From the NCBI GenBank assembly GCA_032718475.1, contig JAUCBJ010008487.1, positions 1 through 64,000 on the forward strand: a DNA stretch of 64,000 bases, in the 5' to 3' direction. Below are positions 23,201-33,900 of this stretch, in pieces (position 1 is the first letter of the stretch; the number at the start of each line of letters is the position of its first letter). A program made the position numbers and the translations under genes. The notes under the pieces were generated by a model. That model saw only the letters and a list, made by a program, of their open reading frames with translations, was not told the origin of the DNA and did no database searches. Origin of the DNA: Nemertoderma westbladi (taxonomy: Eukaryota; Xenacoelomorpha; Nemertodermatida; Nemertodermatidae).

Positions 23201-26200
23201 TGCTCGGTGTTTCGCATTGCTCCTCGTTCTTGCTCGGTGTTTCGCATTGCTTCTCGTTCTTGCTCGGTGCCTCGCATTGCTTCTCGTTCTTGCTCGGTGT
23301 TTCGCATTGCTCCTCGTTCTTGCTCGGTGTTTCGCATTGCTCCTCGTTCTTGCTCGGTGTTTCGCATTGCTTCTCGTTCTTGCTCGGTGTTTCGCATTGC
23401 TCCTCGTTCTTGCTCGGTGTTTCGCATTGCTCCTCGTTCTTGCACGGTGTCTCGCATTGCTTCTCGTTCTTGCTCGGTGTTTCGCATTGCTTCTCGTTCT
23501 TGCTCGGTGTTTAACATTGCTCCTCGTTCTTGCTCGGTGTTACGCATTGCTTCTCGTTCTTGCTCGGTGTTTCGCATTGCTTCTCGTTCTTGCTCGGTGT
23601 TTCGCATTGCTTCTCGTTCTTGCTCGGTGTTTTGCATTGCTCCTCGTTCTTGCTCGGTGTTTCGCATTGCTCCTCGTTCTTGCTCGGTGTTTCGCATTGC
23701 TTCTCGTTCTTGCTCGGTGTTTCGCATTGCTCCTCGTTCTTGCTCGGTGTTTTGCATTGCTCCTCGTTCTTGCACGGTGCCTCGCATTGCTTCTCGTTCT
23801 TGCTCGGTGTTTCGCATTGCTTCTCGTTCTTGCTCGGTGTTTCGCATTGCTTCTCGTTCTTGCTCGGTGTTTCGCATTGCTTCTCGTTCTTGCTCGGTGT
23901 TTTGCATTGCTTCTCGTTCTTGCTCGGTGTTACGCATTGCTTCTCGTTCTTGCTCGGTGCCTCGCATTGCTTCTCGTTCTTGCTCGGTGTTTCGCATTGC
24001 TTCTCGTTCTTGCTCGGTGTTTCGCATTGCTCCTCGTTCTTGCTCGGTGTTACGCATTGCTTCTCGTTCTTGCTCGGTGTTTCGCATTGCTTCTCGTTCT
24101 TGCTCGGTGTTTCGCATTGCTTCTCGTTCTTGCTCGGTGTTTTGCATTGCTTCTCGTTCTTGCTCGGTGTTACGCATTGCTTCTCGTTCTTGCTCGGTGT
24201 TTCGCATTGCTTCTCGTTCTTGCTCGGTGTTTCGCATTGCTCCTCGTTCTTGCTCGGTGTTTCGCATTGCTCCTCGTTCTTGCTCGGTGTTTCGCATTGC
24301 TTCTCGTTCTTGCTCGGTGTTTCGCATTGCTCTTCGTTCTTGCTCGGTGTTTCGCATTGCTTCTCGTTCTTGCTCGGTGTTTCGCATTGCTTCTCGTTCT
24401 TGCTCGGTGTTTCGCATTGCTCCTCGTTCTTGCTCGGTGTTTTGCATTGCTCCTCGTTCTTGCTCGGTGTTTCGCATTGCTCCTCGTTCTTGCTCGGTGT
24501 TTTGCATTGCTCCTCGTTCTTGCTCGGTGTTTCGCATTGCTCCTCGTTCTTGCTCGGTGTTTCGCATTGCTTCTCGTTCTTGCTCGGTGTTTCGCATTGC
24601 TTCTCGTTCTTGCTCGGTGTTTAACATTGCTCCTCGTTCTTGCTCGGTGTTTTGCATTGCTCCTCGTTCTTGCTCGGTGTTTCGCATTGCTTCTCGTTCT
24701 TGCTCGGTGTTTTGCATTGCTCCTCGTTCTTGCTCGGTGTTTCGCATTGCTCCTCGTTCTTGCTCGGTGTTTTGCATTGCTCCTCGTTCTTGCTCGGTGT
24801 TTCGCATTGCTCCTCGTTCTTGCTCGGTGTTTCGCATTGCTCCTCGTTCTTGCTCGGTGTTTTGCATTGCTCCTCGTTCTTGCTCGGTGTTTCGCATTGC
24901 TTCTCGTTCTTGCTCGGTGTTTAACATTGCTCCTCGTTCTTGCTCGGTGTTTTGCATTGCTCCTCGTTCTTGCTCGGTGTTTCGCATTGCTTCTCGTTCT
25001 TGCTCGGTGTTTCGCATTGCTTCTCGTTCTTGCTCGGTGTTTCGCATTGCTCCTCGTTCTTGCTCGGTGTTTTGCATTGCTCCTCGTTCTTGCTCGGTGT
25101 TTCGCATTGCTTCTCGTTCTTGCTCGGTGTTTAACATTGCTCCTCGTTCTTGCTCGGTGTTTTGCATTGCTCCTCGTTCTTGCTCGGTGTTTCGCATTGC
25201 TTCTCGTTCTTGCTCGGTGTTTAACATTGCTCCTCGTTCTTGCTCGGTGTTACGCATTGCTTCTCGTTCTTGCTCGGTGTTTCGCATTGCTCCTCGTTCT
25301 TGCTCGGTGTTTTGCATTGCTCCTCGTTCTTGCTCGGTGTTTCGCATTGCTTCTCGTTCTTGCTCGGTGTTTAACATTGCTCCTCGTTCTTGCTCGGTGT
25401 TACGCATTGCTTCTCGTTCTTGCTCGGTGTTTCGCATTGCTTCTCGTTCTTGCTCGGTGTTTCGCATTGCTTCTCGTTCTTGCTCGGTGTTTCGCATTGC
25501 TTCTCGTTCTTGCTCGGTGTTTCGCATTGCTCCTCGTTCTTGCTCGGTGTTTCGCATTGCTCCTCGTTCTTGTTCGGTGTTACGCATTGATCTTCGTTCT
25601 TGCTCGGTGTTTCGCATTGCTTCTCGTTCTTGCTCGGTGTTTCGCATTGCTTCTCGTTCTTGCTCGGTGTTTCGCATTGCTTCTCGTTCTTGCTCGGTGC
25701 CTCGCATTGCTTCTCGTTCTTGCTCGGTGTTTCGCATTGCTTCTCGTTCTTGCTCGGTGTTTCGCATTGCTTCTCGTTCTTGCTCGGTGTTACGCATTGC
25801 TTCTCGTTCTTGCTCGGTGCCTCGCATTGCTTCTCGTTCTTGCTCGGTGTTTCGCATTGCTTCTCGTTCTTGTTCGGTGTTACGCATTGCTCTTCGTTCT
25901 TGCTCGGTGTTTCGCATTGCTTCTCGTTCTTGCTCGGTGTTTCGCATTGCTTCTCGTTCTTGCTCGGTGTTTCGCATTGCTTCTCGTTCTTGCTCGGTGC
26001 CTCGCATTGCTTCTCGTTCTTGCTCGGTGTTTCGCATTGCTTCTCGTTCTTGCTCGGTGTTTCGCATTGCTTCTCGTTCTTGCTCGGTGTTTCGCATTGC
26101 TTCTCGTTCTTGCTCGGTGTTTCGCATTGCTTCTCGTTCTTGCTTGGTGTTTCGCATTGCTCTTCATTCTTGCTCGGTGTTTCGCATTGCTTCTCGATCT

Positions 26201-26317
26201 TGCTCGGTGTTTCGCATTGCTTCTCGTTCTTGCTCGGTGTTTCGCATTGCTTCTCGTTCTTGCTCGGTGCCTCGCATTGCTTCTCGTTCTTGCTCGGTGT
26301 TTCGCATTGCTTCTCGT
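17219..26317. repeat. 30-bp giant minisatellite, array 2 (~303 copies)
   Basis: This array continues array 1 after the retrotransposon, with the same 30-bp unit and orientation. The first third is dominated by alternating TTTAAC and TTACGC variants and TTCTTTCTCGG units, in higher-order blocks of roughly 8-12 units (for example 17581-17760 against 17941-18120). The last part is rich in TTTCGC and TTTTGC variants. Five small phase slips occur (near 18689, 21438, 21511, 21690 and 22010), so frames shift along the array. The array ends abruptly at the BEL 5' LTR. Its long frames are repeat translations and are not genes. Confidence 0.97.
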
Positions 26318-26442
26318 ATAGAATTATATTCCCTAAATGCCGTGGATTTTCAAAATTTTATTTTATTCGAATTAACTTTGTAAAGATTGCTTTGAGTTCT
26401 CATTAGTATTGGTTCTATCTATTGTGTATCTATCGGTCAAGT

Positions 26443-26518
26443 GGTTCAGTAGCTCAGTTGGTAGAGCGTTGGAAATTATATGTGTAGTAGGTATCGAGTT
26501 CGAATCCTAGTAAGTGCG
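26443..26518 (+). promoter_or_regulatory. tRNA-like segment with Pol III A and B boxes in 5' LTR
   Basis: TAGCTCAGTTGG (26450-26461) matches the A-box consensus TRGCNNAGYNGG exactly. GTTCGAATC (26498-26506) matches the B-box core. The spacing is tRNA- or SINE-like. A D-arm can form (GCTC...GAGC), but the anticodon and T-stems do not pair well, so it is not a functional tRNA. The same segment is in the 3' LTR. It most likely comes from a tRNA or SINE head captured by the LTR and could act as an internal Pol III promoter. Confidence 0.7.
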
Positions 26519-26586
26519 AATTATTTTTTGTGCAGAATTTCAACTCATTTAAATTAACCGCTACAAATTAATTGCATTTGTCTGTA

Positions 26587-26651
26587 CCAATAAGGCTGTA
26601 GTTATTTGATTGTAACCAATGTCGTGCAAGTTATATATTAGCTGGACCAAT
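26587..26651 (+). promoter_or_regulatory. Three CCAAT motifs upstream of the LTR TATA box
   Basis: CCAAT occurs at 26587-26591, 26616-26620 and 26647-26651, within 140 bp of the TATA box and in the same orientation. All three are retained in the 3' LTR. CCAAT clusters bind NF-Y-type factors in animal Pol II promoters, so this is likely the U3 core enhancer region. Confidence 0.5.
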
Positions 26652-26686
26652 AAGCTATCTTTAAAACCTTGTTAGAACCCATAGAA

Positions 26687-26708
26687 CAATCGAGAATTTT
26701 CTCGATTG
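26687..26708. promoter_or_regulatory. 9-bp-arm palindrome in U3
   Basis: CAATCGAGA and TCTCGATTG flank the 4-nt loop ATTT, about 20 bp upstream of the TATA box. The centre also reads GAATTTTC, one inverted pair of heat-shock-element half sites (GAAnnTTC). It may be a transcription-factor site or a cruciform; only the inverted repeat is certain. Confidence 0.5.
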
Positions 26709-26726
26709 ATTGCAGCACAAATTTAG

Positions 26727-26735
26727 TATATAAAG
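26727..26735 (+). promoter_or_regulatory. LTR TATA box
   Basis: TATATAAAG is a strong Pol II TATA element. Transcription should start about 25-30 nt downstream, near 26755-26765, which would define the U3/R border. The copy in the 3' LTR is at 41494-41502. Confidence 0.75.
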
Positions 26736-26865
26736 GTGCGATTTCGTTCATTAGTTATCACTATATCTCAATCTTATATCTCAATCTTTCTCAGATTATC
26801 TTATCAATATTCTGTCGTGCTTAGTTTATTCTCAGATTACATTGTATTATAATTGTGTCTTCTGT

Positions 26866-26871
26866 AATAAA
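26866..26871 (+). terminator. LTR polyadenylation signal AATAAA
   Basis: AATAAA lies about 105 bp after the predicted transcription start and is followed by a T-rich segment. In the 3' LTR the copy (41647-41652) would direct 3' end formation of the genomic RNA. Confidence 0.7.
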
Positions 26872-28241
26872 GTCAGAATATTCTCTCAGCTTTTCTGTTT
26901 TACTATGAATTCACTACGGTGAACAAACTCAGGGACAGGATGGCCGGCTAGAGATCGGGCCGCAGCAATGAACGGGAACATCACGGGAATGTAGACGAGA
27001 GACAACCCGCAATACCATTTAAAGTTATTCGCCCATCGCCTGAAAGGTTAGACAGCGTTCGATCCTTGCTACCTAAGTATAAGACCAAAAGATCAAAAGG
27101 TAGACGTAGTGACACGCTGCAAGCCTAAAATTACATCATAGGGACTGTACTGTCTTGATTCAGGAAAACCCACAGTAGACCTTCACATTCCTACGGGGGG
27201 AGGGAGAGAGAGCAGATACTAGTACGCAGATAGGACGTAGGCACACCGGTACAAGGCATACACATTGGTTAGGGTGCAGCAAACTGTACGCTTAACTCTT
27301 GCTAAGTACAGGTGTGTGTGCGACTATTTGCCGTACAACAGTGTCCATTACATCAGAACTTGTAGGCTAGGGGGTTGCTGTGTTTTCACCTGAATTGGGA
27401 TTGTACCGTTCAGGCGGTAGGGCAGTTTACGCTAGGCGCAAATAAATTGAGGCTATCAGGGATATACTAACATCTACCGTGTCCCCGCCAACGCCCTAAT
27501 AGGAAGTTACCCGGACTACCTGGGTGACTAAAATTCTAGATAGGAGCCAGGATAGCTATTAGTACCTGTACGCCTACAGTAGTAAACTAACACATCTCTT
27601 CTTAGTATCAGGGACCTGGTACCTAAAATTGCCGAATTCTGGGCGTAGTATTAACCTTATGCCTGAATTTGAGTCCTGGAAATACGCAAGAGGGGAAGGA
27701 ACCTTACCATTCGTGAGTATTGGACCTACAAGTTACAAAATTAGAATATTCGTAAAATGCACACCGTACCCAGTAATTATATATGTGAAGGAGCAAAACT
27801 GTTTTGACCGTTCAGAATTAACACACGCGCGTTAGAAATTATTTACACCTCGAAATATATAAAATTAACTTTGTCCGTACTGTGCTTTGCCCGCTAGTTA
27901 GACATCTCCAAATCTGCTCTATACCTAGCTAGCGTCCCTTTGCCCAACCATATAAATCACACCGCGGCAAAGTATACGAGCCCCTTAGTCCGTCAGTGAG
28001 TCAGCCTGATTTTAGGATTCGCTGCGCGGGATTTGTTTTACCGAAGTTTGTCTGCTCGTAGACTGTTTTCTGCCTCACCGGTTATAAGAGATCGATACTG
28101 CAATATATTCGCTTACTTAGGGTTTACTGTTTTGGTGAGGAGGTCGGATTTATGATTTGATTTACAAACTTTACAGTAGGATATTGCAGGTATTGTTACC
28201 GTCTCTTCCGATAGTAGGAATAGGCGTATCTCTTCCAATTA

Positions 28242-28808
28242 GTAGGAATGTGTTTTACTGAACTACGGTTCGGTAGGACTAAAGTTTTTTGAAAAATTTG
28301 TATTTTGAGGTAAAATTTATATTTGATTAGCTAAGTGCTAATTTTTTGAAATAAAATTTGATTTGAACCGCGTGTAAAATATTTTGGAATTGAATACCGG
28401 TGTTTAAAAGGGTTTAAATACCATATTGTACCGGTACAAAATTTTTCGTAAAGTAAAACCTAACTCTTTTGTTTTTCAGGATTCAGAACTCATTTCTAGA
28501 CTGTAACGGGAGCAAGACCGTGTTTAGCAAGTTTGGGAGATAGATAACTCAACAACTTTGGTTGGGAAAATCGCGTTTCGTCCGCAACGTTAAAAACGGA
28601 AAGGTTCACGTTCGGTTTGTATCTGGGAATCTGTTTTTCTGGAGAATTATTGGAGTGGGTGAGTTCGAAAAGTTGCATAAATAAGTTAGGCATTACCGTA
28701 TTAGTTAAAATTATTGTGGGTTCCACTGTCTCAAGTATTTATGCATTCTGTATGATTTCTTTGTTCATTGCTGAATTAGTCCGTATTATTGTATTTAATT
28801 TACCTTTT
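28242..28808 (+). other. BEL 5' leader, AT-rich, no identified PBS
   Basis: This untranslated stretch lies between the LTR and the leader stem-loops. It contains AT-rich runs and scattered CCGGT motifs. I looked for a tRNA-complementary primer-binding site starting TGG just after the LTR and found none I could support. A 75-codon frame at 28617-28844 is not convincing as a gene. Confidence 0.6.
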
Positions 28809-29022
28809 GATAACGCATATCGTTATCCGATTTATTTGTTATAAAATTGGCCGCTAGGCTAATTTTATTATATACTTATTCCGTGACATTTATTTGTTAT
28901 AAAATTGGCCGCTAGGCTAATTTTATTATATACTTATTCCGTGACATTTATTTGCTGTAAAATTGGCCGTTTAGGCTAATTTTATCCATCTGCTATAAAA
29001 TCGGCCGGTAGGCTAATTTTAT
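28809..29022 (+). promoter_or_regulatory. Tandem stem-loops in the BEL leader
   Basis: A perfect hairpin (GATAACG, loop CATAT, CGTTATC; 28809-28827) is followed by four 58-bp-period units, each able to form ATAAAATT/AATTTTAT plus GGCC/GGCT stems with a 4-5 nt loop. The stems are 28841-28868, 28899-28926, 28957-28985 and 28995-29022. Loops vary (GCTA, GTTTA, GGTA) while the stems are largely kept. Position just before ORF1 suggests an RNA role such as packaging, dimerisation or translation control. That role is inferred. Confidence 0.7.
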
Positions 29023-29105
29023 AAGACTGTAATTAGTACCGTTTTGTATAAATACGGTAAACTCGATACTTTGACACTCACTTTACTTGACTTACAACTA
29101 CCGAA

Positions 29106-30929
29106 ATGAGTGACAAACAAGACTATACGAAGAATACACAAACCGACTATGACTCGTGTGACGGAGATAAGTCAGCAGCGGAAGAACAACAGGGGAAGAC
29201 TCGCGAGCCTACCGAACCTACACCGTGTGCGTCACCGATACATCCAACGGGAGTACCGGATGCCGTAGTACGAGGCGACGGCAGGACCGAGGACTTTCTA
29301 ACTGTTCCGCAACCTAGATATAGGGAAACGGAAATGGTAAGTTCAGCAGGAAGCACAGAAAGTGTGGTTAGAAGCGTCGGTGGATACATGGCGCATATTA
29401 CCAGGAGTATTGGAGAAGGCCAACGCATATTAGACGGGTTGACCGCTCCGATGTCTCGATTCGAGTTCTACACCCTCCAGGTTAGAGTACAGAGTAAAGT
29501 ATATAAGTCCGTAGATAATCTAGTTGGCCTACAAGATCTAGCTAGACAGAGACAGGACATGGATACTCAACTTAGAATCCTCGAGAAACTAATGATCACT
29601 AGAGAGAAACTGATTCAGTTTAAGTCGACGATTAGACAGATACAACAGGAACAAGCGGACCAGTTGTTAGGTGAGTCAGTTTCGGACGAATTATTACAAC
29701 CCGAGGAAGAACAGGAACTGTACCGACTGGATGGACAATTAAAACACCTGACGGACCACTTACGTATGTGCGGCGAAGACGTCGGAGATTGGGAAACCGT
29801 GCCGGAATATACGAAAGAAACTTCACCCGTACGAATTGAATCGGCACCGGGAATACTGGACCAATCGTTGGTAAGTATTCGTAGCGAAATCTGCGAGGGA
29901 AGTATAGTCACGTCAGAAGTTGCTCGACAACAGCAAGAATTCTGCCGACAACGACGAGAAATGGAGGAACAAGCTCAACTTCTAGTGATGCAGGCAGCAG
30001 TAGAGGAAGAGAAGCTACGCGTTGCGAATATAGCAAGAATCTCTCATCTACAGGAACAAGCTGAATTAGAAGCAGCTGAAGTGGAAAGATTAGAAGTAGA
30101 CATTGCCCGACAAGCGGCAGCGGCAGCGGCCGAGGTAGAACGACAAGCGGCAGCGGCAGCGGCCGAGGTAGAACGACAAGCGGCAGCGGCGGCGGCCGAG
30201 GTAGAACGACAAGCGGCAGCGGCGGCGGCCGAGTTAGAGCGACAAAACGCAGCGGCCGAACTGGAGCGACAAACGGCAGCGGCAGCGGCGGAATTAAAAC
30301 GAGAAAGGTTAGTTTCGGAAGCACGGGCCGAAATGAGAACACGGCAAATAAAAGCTCAATCTGCTATACGACAAGCAGAGTTCGAGGCGCAACGACAACA
30401 AACGGAACAACGAGAGAAGACAGTGAAACTTCATTTCGAACTCGAGAAGAAGGCGAGAGAATTAGCGAACGCCGAGGAAGATTTGGATCAAAAGGCCCGC
30501 GATCGATCGATGAGATCTCGTGACGGACATGATTTGGACCAGTTAGAGGTAAGACATCGCCAAATTCAGGAACGGAAGAAGGAAGGAAGCGTAGGAGCAC
30601 CCGGACGGGAACGACAATTAGTAAAAGACGTGTGTCAACGATTCCCACAGGTAACTCATATGTTTGCACCGGTTACGACTAAGGAACCTGTTTTGATTGC
30701 GGGTAGTAGTGATATTTCTCCTATCCATGGTGCGACGGAACACAGGTTTGTTATTCCGGGCGAGTTTACACCGCCAAGAGCAACGTCGTCGCCTATTCCG
30801 AAAGTCAAGGTAAGTAACCCACCGATTACGGATCGTAGTAGTTTATTGACCGGACCTGCGCTACTGACGACAAAACAGGTGAGTCCACCGTCGACACCTA
30901 AACCCGTTACACACACGCTTACCCAATGA
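29106..30929 (+). CDS. BEL ORF1: long coiled-coil protein
   Basis: This 607-residue ORF precedes gag-pol and has a plausible start context (purine at -3). Residues 1-90 are acidic and polar. From about 135 the sequence is helical and charged. Residues 334-398 are a 33-bp, 11-residue repeat (RQAAAAAAEVE) of about five copies inside a long coiled coil reaching about residue 480. A Pro/Ser/Thr-rich tail follows. It has no zinc knuckle or enzyme motif. It ends in ATGA, overlapping the ORF2 start. The canonical BEL gag domain is in ORF2, so this is an extra protein, possibly structural or an assembly scaffold. I do not recognise a family. Confidence 0.75.
   Translation: MSDKQDYTKNTQTDYDSCDGDKSAAEEQQGKTREPTEPTPCASPIHPTGVPDAVVRGDGRTEDFLTVPQPRYRETEMVSSAGSTESVVRSVGGYMAHITRSIGEGQRILDGLTAPMSRFEFYTLQVRVQSKVYKSVDNLVGLQDLARQRQDMDTQLRILEKLMITREKLIQFKSTIRQIQQEQADQLLGESVSDELLQPEEEQELYRLDGQLKHLTDHLRMCGEDVGDWETVPEYTKETSPVRIESAPGILDQSLVSIRSEICEGSIVTSEVARQQQEFCRQRREMEEQAQLLVMQAAVEEEKLRVANIARISHLQEQAELEAAEVERLEVDIARQAAAAAAEVERQAAAAAAEVERQAAAAAAEVERQAAAAAAELERQNAAAELERQTAAAAAELKRERLVSEARAEMRTRQIKAQSAIRQAEFEAQRQQTEQREKTVKLHFELEKKARELANAEEDLDQKARDRSMRSRDGHDLDQLEVRHRQIQERKKEGSVGAPGRERQLVKDVCQRFPQVTHMFAPVTTKEPVLIAGSSDISPIHGATEHRFVIPGEFTPPRATSSPIPKVKVSNPPITDRSSLLTGPALLTTKQVSPPSTPKPVTHTLTQ
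30108..30300 (+). repeat. 33-bp in-frame repeat in ORF1
   Basis: Units built around CGACAAGCGGCAGCGGC repeat five to six times in register with the reading frame, encoding Arg-Gln-Ala-rich heptad-like segments. This is an in-frame expansion of a coiled coil. Confidence 0.85.
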
Positions 30930-33900
30930 CGTTTCGACCAACAAGGCCTTTGGATTCAAATGCTGTCATTCGCCCACCGTTCAACCAATTTACATCGCAA
31001 CCTACGACTTCGAGGAAGACTTGTGAGCCTACCGAACAACGGAGAACAGAGACGCGACCGTTCAACCAGTTTACATCGCAATCTACGACTTCGAGGAAGA
31101 CTTGTGAGCCTACCGAACAACGAAAGCGAGACGATGTTCCGAAACGAACCGTTAGAATTAGTACGACGCAACGGACGCGAGCACGTCGACCACCATATCC
31201 AGATGATAGTAGTACTTCGAGCGAATCGGATTACCCGAAACGCGAGGTATTTAGAACAGGGGCGGCCGATGAATATAAACGCGAGCGTTCAGACAACTCC
31301 TTTGCAGATAATCCTCCACAGAATACACCAACACAGAAGGCGTTACAACCAACGGACGCAATTAGTACACAACAGTTCGCCGACATTCTGCGACCAGTTG
31401 TCAATAAGTTGGCTCAGATCGAGGAGCGTCTGGAGGAAGTTCAAACCGACAGTTCGAGAAATTCCGAATTCGAACACAATAGACACCCGAAGGAACCACA
31501 AAGACCGGTACCTTCAAACCCCATATCGTATCAGGGAAAAGCGCCAAGAAGGGATATCAACCAGTGTACCAACCAAGGACGCGAAACTCTGAACGTTGCT
31601 GAGGAGATAGCAAAATTCGCAGCCAGACAGGGATTGCCGGTACAACAACCACCGAAGTTTTCCGGTAGCTCAAAACACTGGCATACCTTCGTAGACTATA
31701 TCGAATCCCAGATCGCCATGTGCGCCTTTACATCACGGGAGAAGTTCAATTACTTGCTCCAAACGTTGTCAGGAGAACCTAAACGTTTGGCGGAGACTTT
31801 CGTCGGTGTACCGGACGCTTTCGAACTAGCGTACGATCGTTTAACTTCGATATACGGAGGTACAGTGAGCATGGCCAGGTCAGTAATAGAGGAACTCTGT
31901 AAGGGAGGGGCTATCACTAAACCCGTCGACTTACTAAAACTAGCTGACGAAATCAAGAACGCTATCACTACCTTAAGATCAATTGGACAACTTGATTACG
32001 GGAATACCCCTACAGTCCTATTAAAGATAATAGGACGACTCCACCATCGACTTCGTCGGGAGTGGAGGAAGGTCGAATACCAGCGAGAGGAGCGGGGAGG
32101 ATTCTTAAAATTAGAAGATGTGTACCTTTTAATATCCAGGGAGGCGGTAGTAGAAACTCGATCTAACTATACCGACCAGCACATCGTGGCAGAAGGGATC
32201 ACACTGCCATCCTCCAACCGACAAAAACCCCAGACAACATCCACTAAGACGGCCACTTACGCAACACCGACGGAATCACGACAATTCTCAGACGGTAATA
32301 GAGTATCTGCGCCCATTGGGACGAAACAGACGAGACAGCAACTCAGCATCGACTTCAACGGCTGCCAATACTGCGAGCATCTAGGTAAGCGGTATATCGG
32401 TCACAAGTTACGAGGTTGTCGACAATTTCGCGAGTTGAACTCGGAAGAACGACGGCTGCAAATACGGCCACTGGACTCTTGTTGGCGATGTACACGACAC
32501 GGACACGTGCGTAAGGATTGCCCAAATACTGACACTTGTCCATCCTGTGGACGCAACCACGACGGTCTGCTCCACACAGACAGCCACACGCCGACGAAAC
32601 GCTTCGCCAGGGAACACCCGGAAGCAGCAGCGAGATGTGATGCGGCCTACCGAAAACGAGAATCGAAAACGACTCCGACCTTCGTGACACATATTGAGGA
32701 TTGCTTCTCAGAACAATCCGGATCGTCGGACGAAGAATCAGAAGACGACGACGAATATCCCAATGGAGACGAACAACCGTCGATCGCGCTCCTGACTACT
32801 GATCAACTGAAGGGATTCAGTGTAATCCCGATTAAGGTTACTGGCACAAAGGGGAGCAAAAGAATCTACGCGATTCTAGATTCAGCCTCATCTCACAGCT
32901 ACGTGGATGAAAAGATAGCTGACGTCGTGACGGATCTCAGACAAGGTAAACACGTCAGTTATACAGTAAGTAGTATGCACGGACAGCGTGCAATACCAGT
33001 GACACGAGTTAAGTTGGACTTAGACTCTCTTCTTCCAAAATCGCAACACAGCGAGAGGGAGAGGTCTTTGTTGCCCTTTAGAGATCTAACCTTTGCGGCC
33101 ACGAAGGACTTTAGTAACCTACTAGGTCCAGTGCCGGAACAATCTCTGGAGGACCGTAAGTATTTCAGACACCTTGGTGTACCCGAATGTCCTGTCAATT
33201 ATAGATCGGTAGCAATGCTGATCGGGACGGACCAATTCAACCTACATCAGGTGTGGGAAACCAGACCATCGGCAGTTGTAGCAGGAAACGCATACGCCTG
33301 CAGAACGCCGATAGGGTGGTATACACGAGCGCCTGTGCGCACACTAGACGTAAGTGACGAGGAAGACGATGTACAGAGTACATGCAGTTTATTAACTACA
33401 AACTCAATTCATTCCTTTTCACACGACGTGAACCATACTACACTACAGTCGACAAAACATCACAGACGTGTAACTAGTATGATAAGTCACAAGGAGCAGC
33501 TAACCCACAAGGTGAGTTTAGAACTTGGGGAGAAGACGAATCAGCTAGAGATTCCATCGACGACAGATGATAGGCTTGCGAGTCTACCTACCCCAATAAC
33601 CTCAACAGTGCCCGTCGATATCGATGATGACGCGTTGAAAATTCATCAGTTGGAACAAGCCGCCTTGGACAAAGAATTAACGGAGAAGACTATCAGGTGG
33701 TTAGAACAAGATACAGCTGAACCTGGTAGCTACGAACCTTGTATGTCGGAACAGGAGAAACAATCCCTAAAGATCATGGAGGATACTATCCGACAGACGG
33801 AGGACGGACATTACGAGGTGGGGATGTTATGGCGTAGCCAAAGTCCTAAACTTATAAATAACTACCCACTGGCTTTAAGACGTCTACACTCAATACGACA

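Larger units (their letters stand above)
26318..28241 (+). repeat. BEL/Pao 5' LTR
   Basis: The 5' LTR is about 1.92 kb and begins TATAGAATTATATTCCC. Its parts are a tRNA-like segment (26443-26518), three CCAAT motifs, a palindrome (26687-26708), a TATA box (26727-26735) and a polyadenylation signal (26866-26871). This implies a U3 of about 430 bp, a short R, and an unusually long U5/leader portion of about 1.35 kb. The ends are not the common TG...CA. A 68-codon frame at 27629-27835 has no ATG and survives in the 3' copy only because the LTRs are near-identical. Confidence 0.9.

Noticed and set aside
5367-26321. Giant ORFs (up to ~3000 codons) of LLVLARCFAL, FRIASRSCSV, HCFSFLLGVS, MRNTEQEREA type
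   Set aside because: All are translations of the 30-bp minisatellite, open on both strands and in several frames. None has a leader, domain or splice context.
26443-26518. Functional tRNA gene in the LTR
   Set aside because: A and B boxes fit, but the anticodon and T-stems do not pair, so I call only a tRNA-like promoter segment.
27629-27835. 68-codon ORF present in both LTRs
   Set aside because: No ATG start. It is conserved only because the two LTRs are near-identical copies.
28617-28844. 75-codon ORF in the BEL leader
   Set aside because: It overlaps the stem-loop array, is hydrophobic and AT-driven, and has no counterpart motif.
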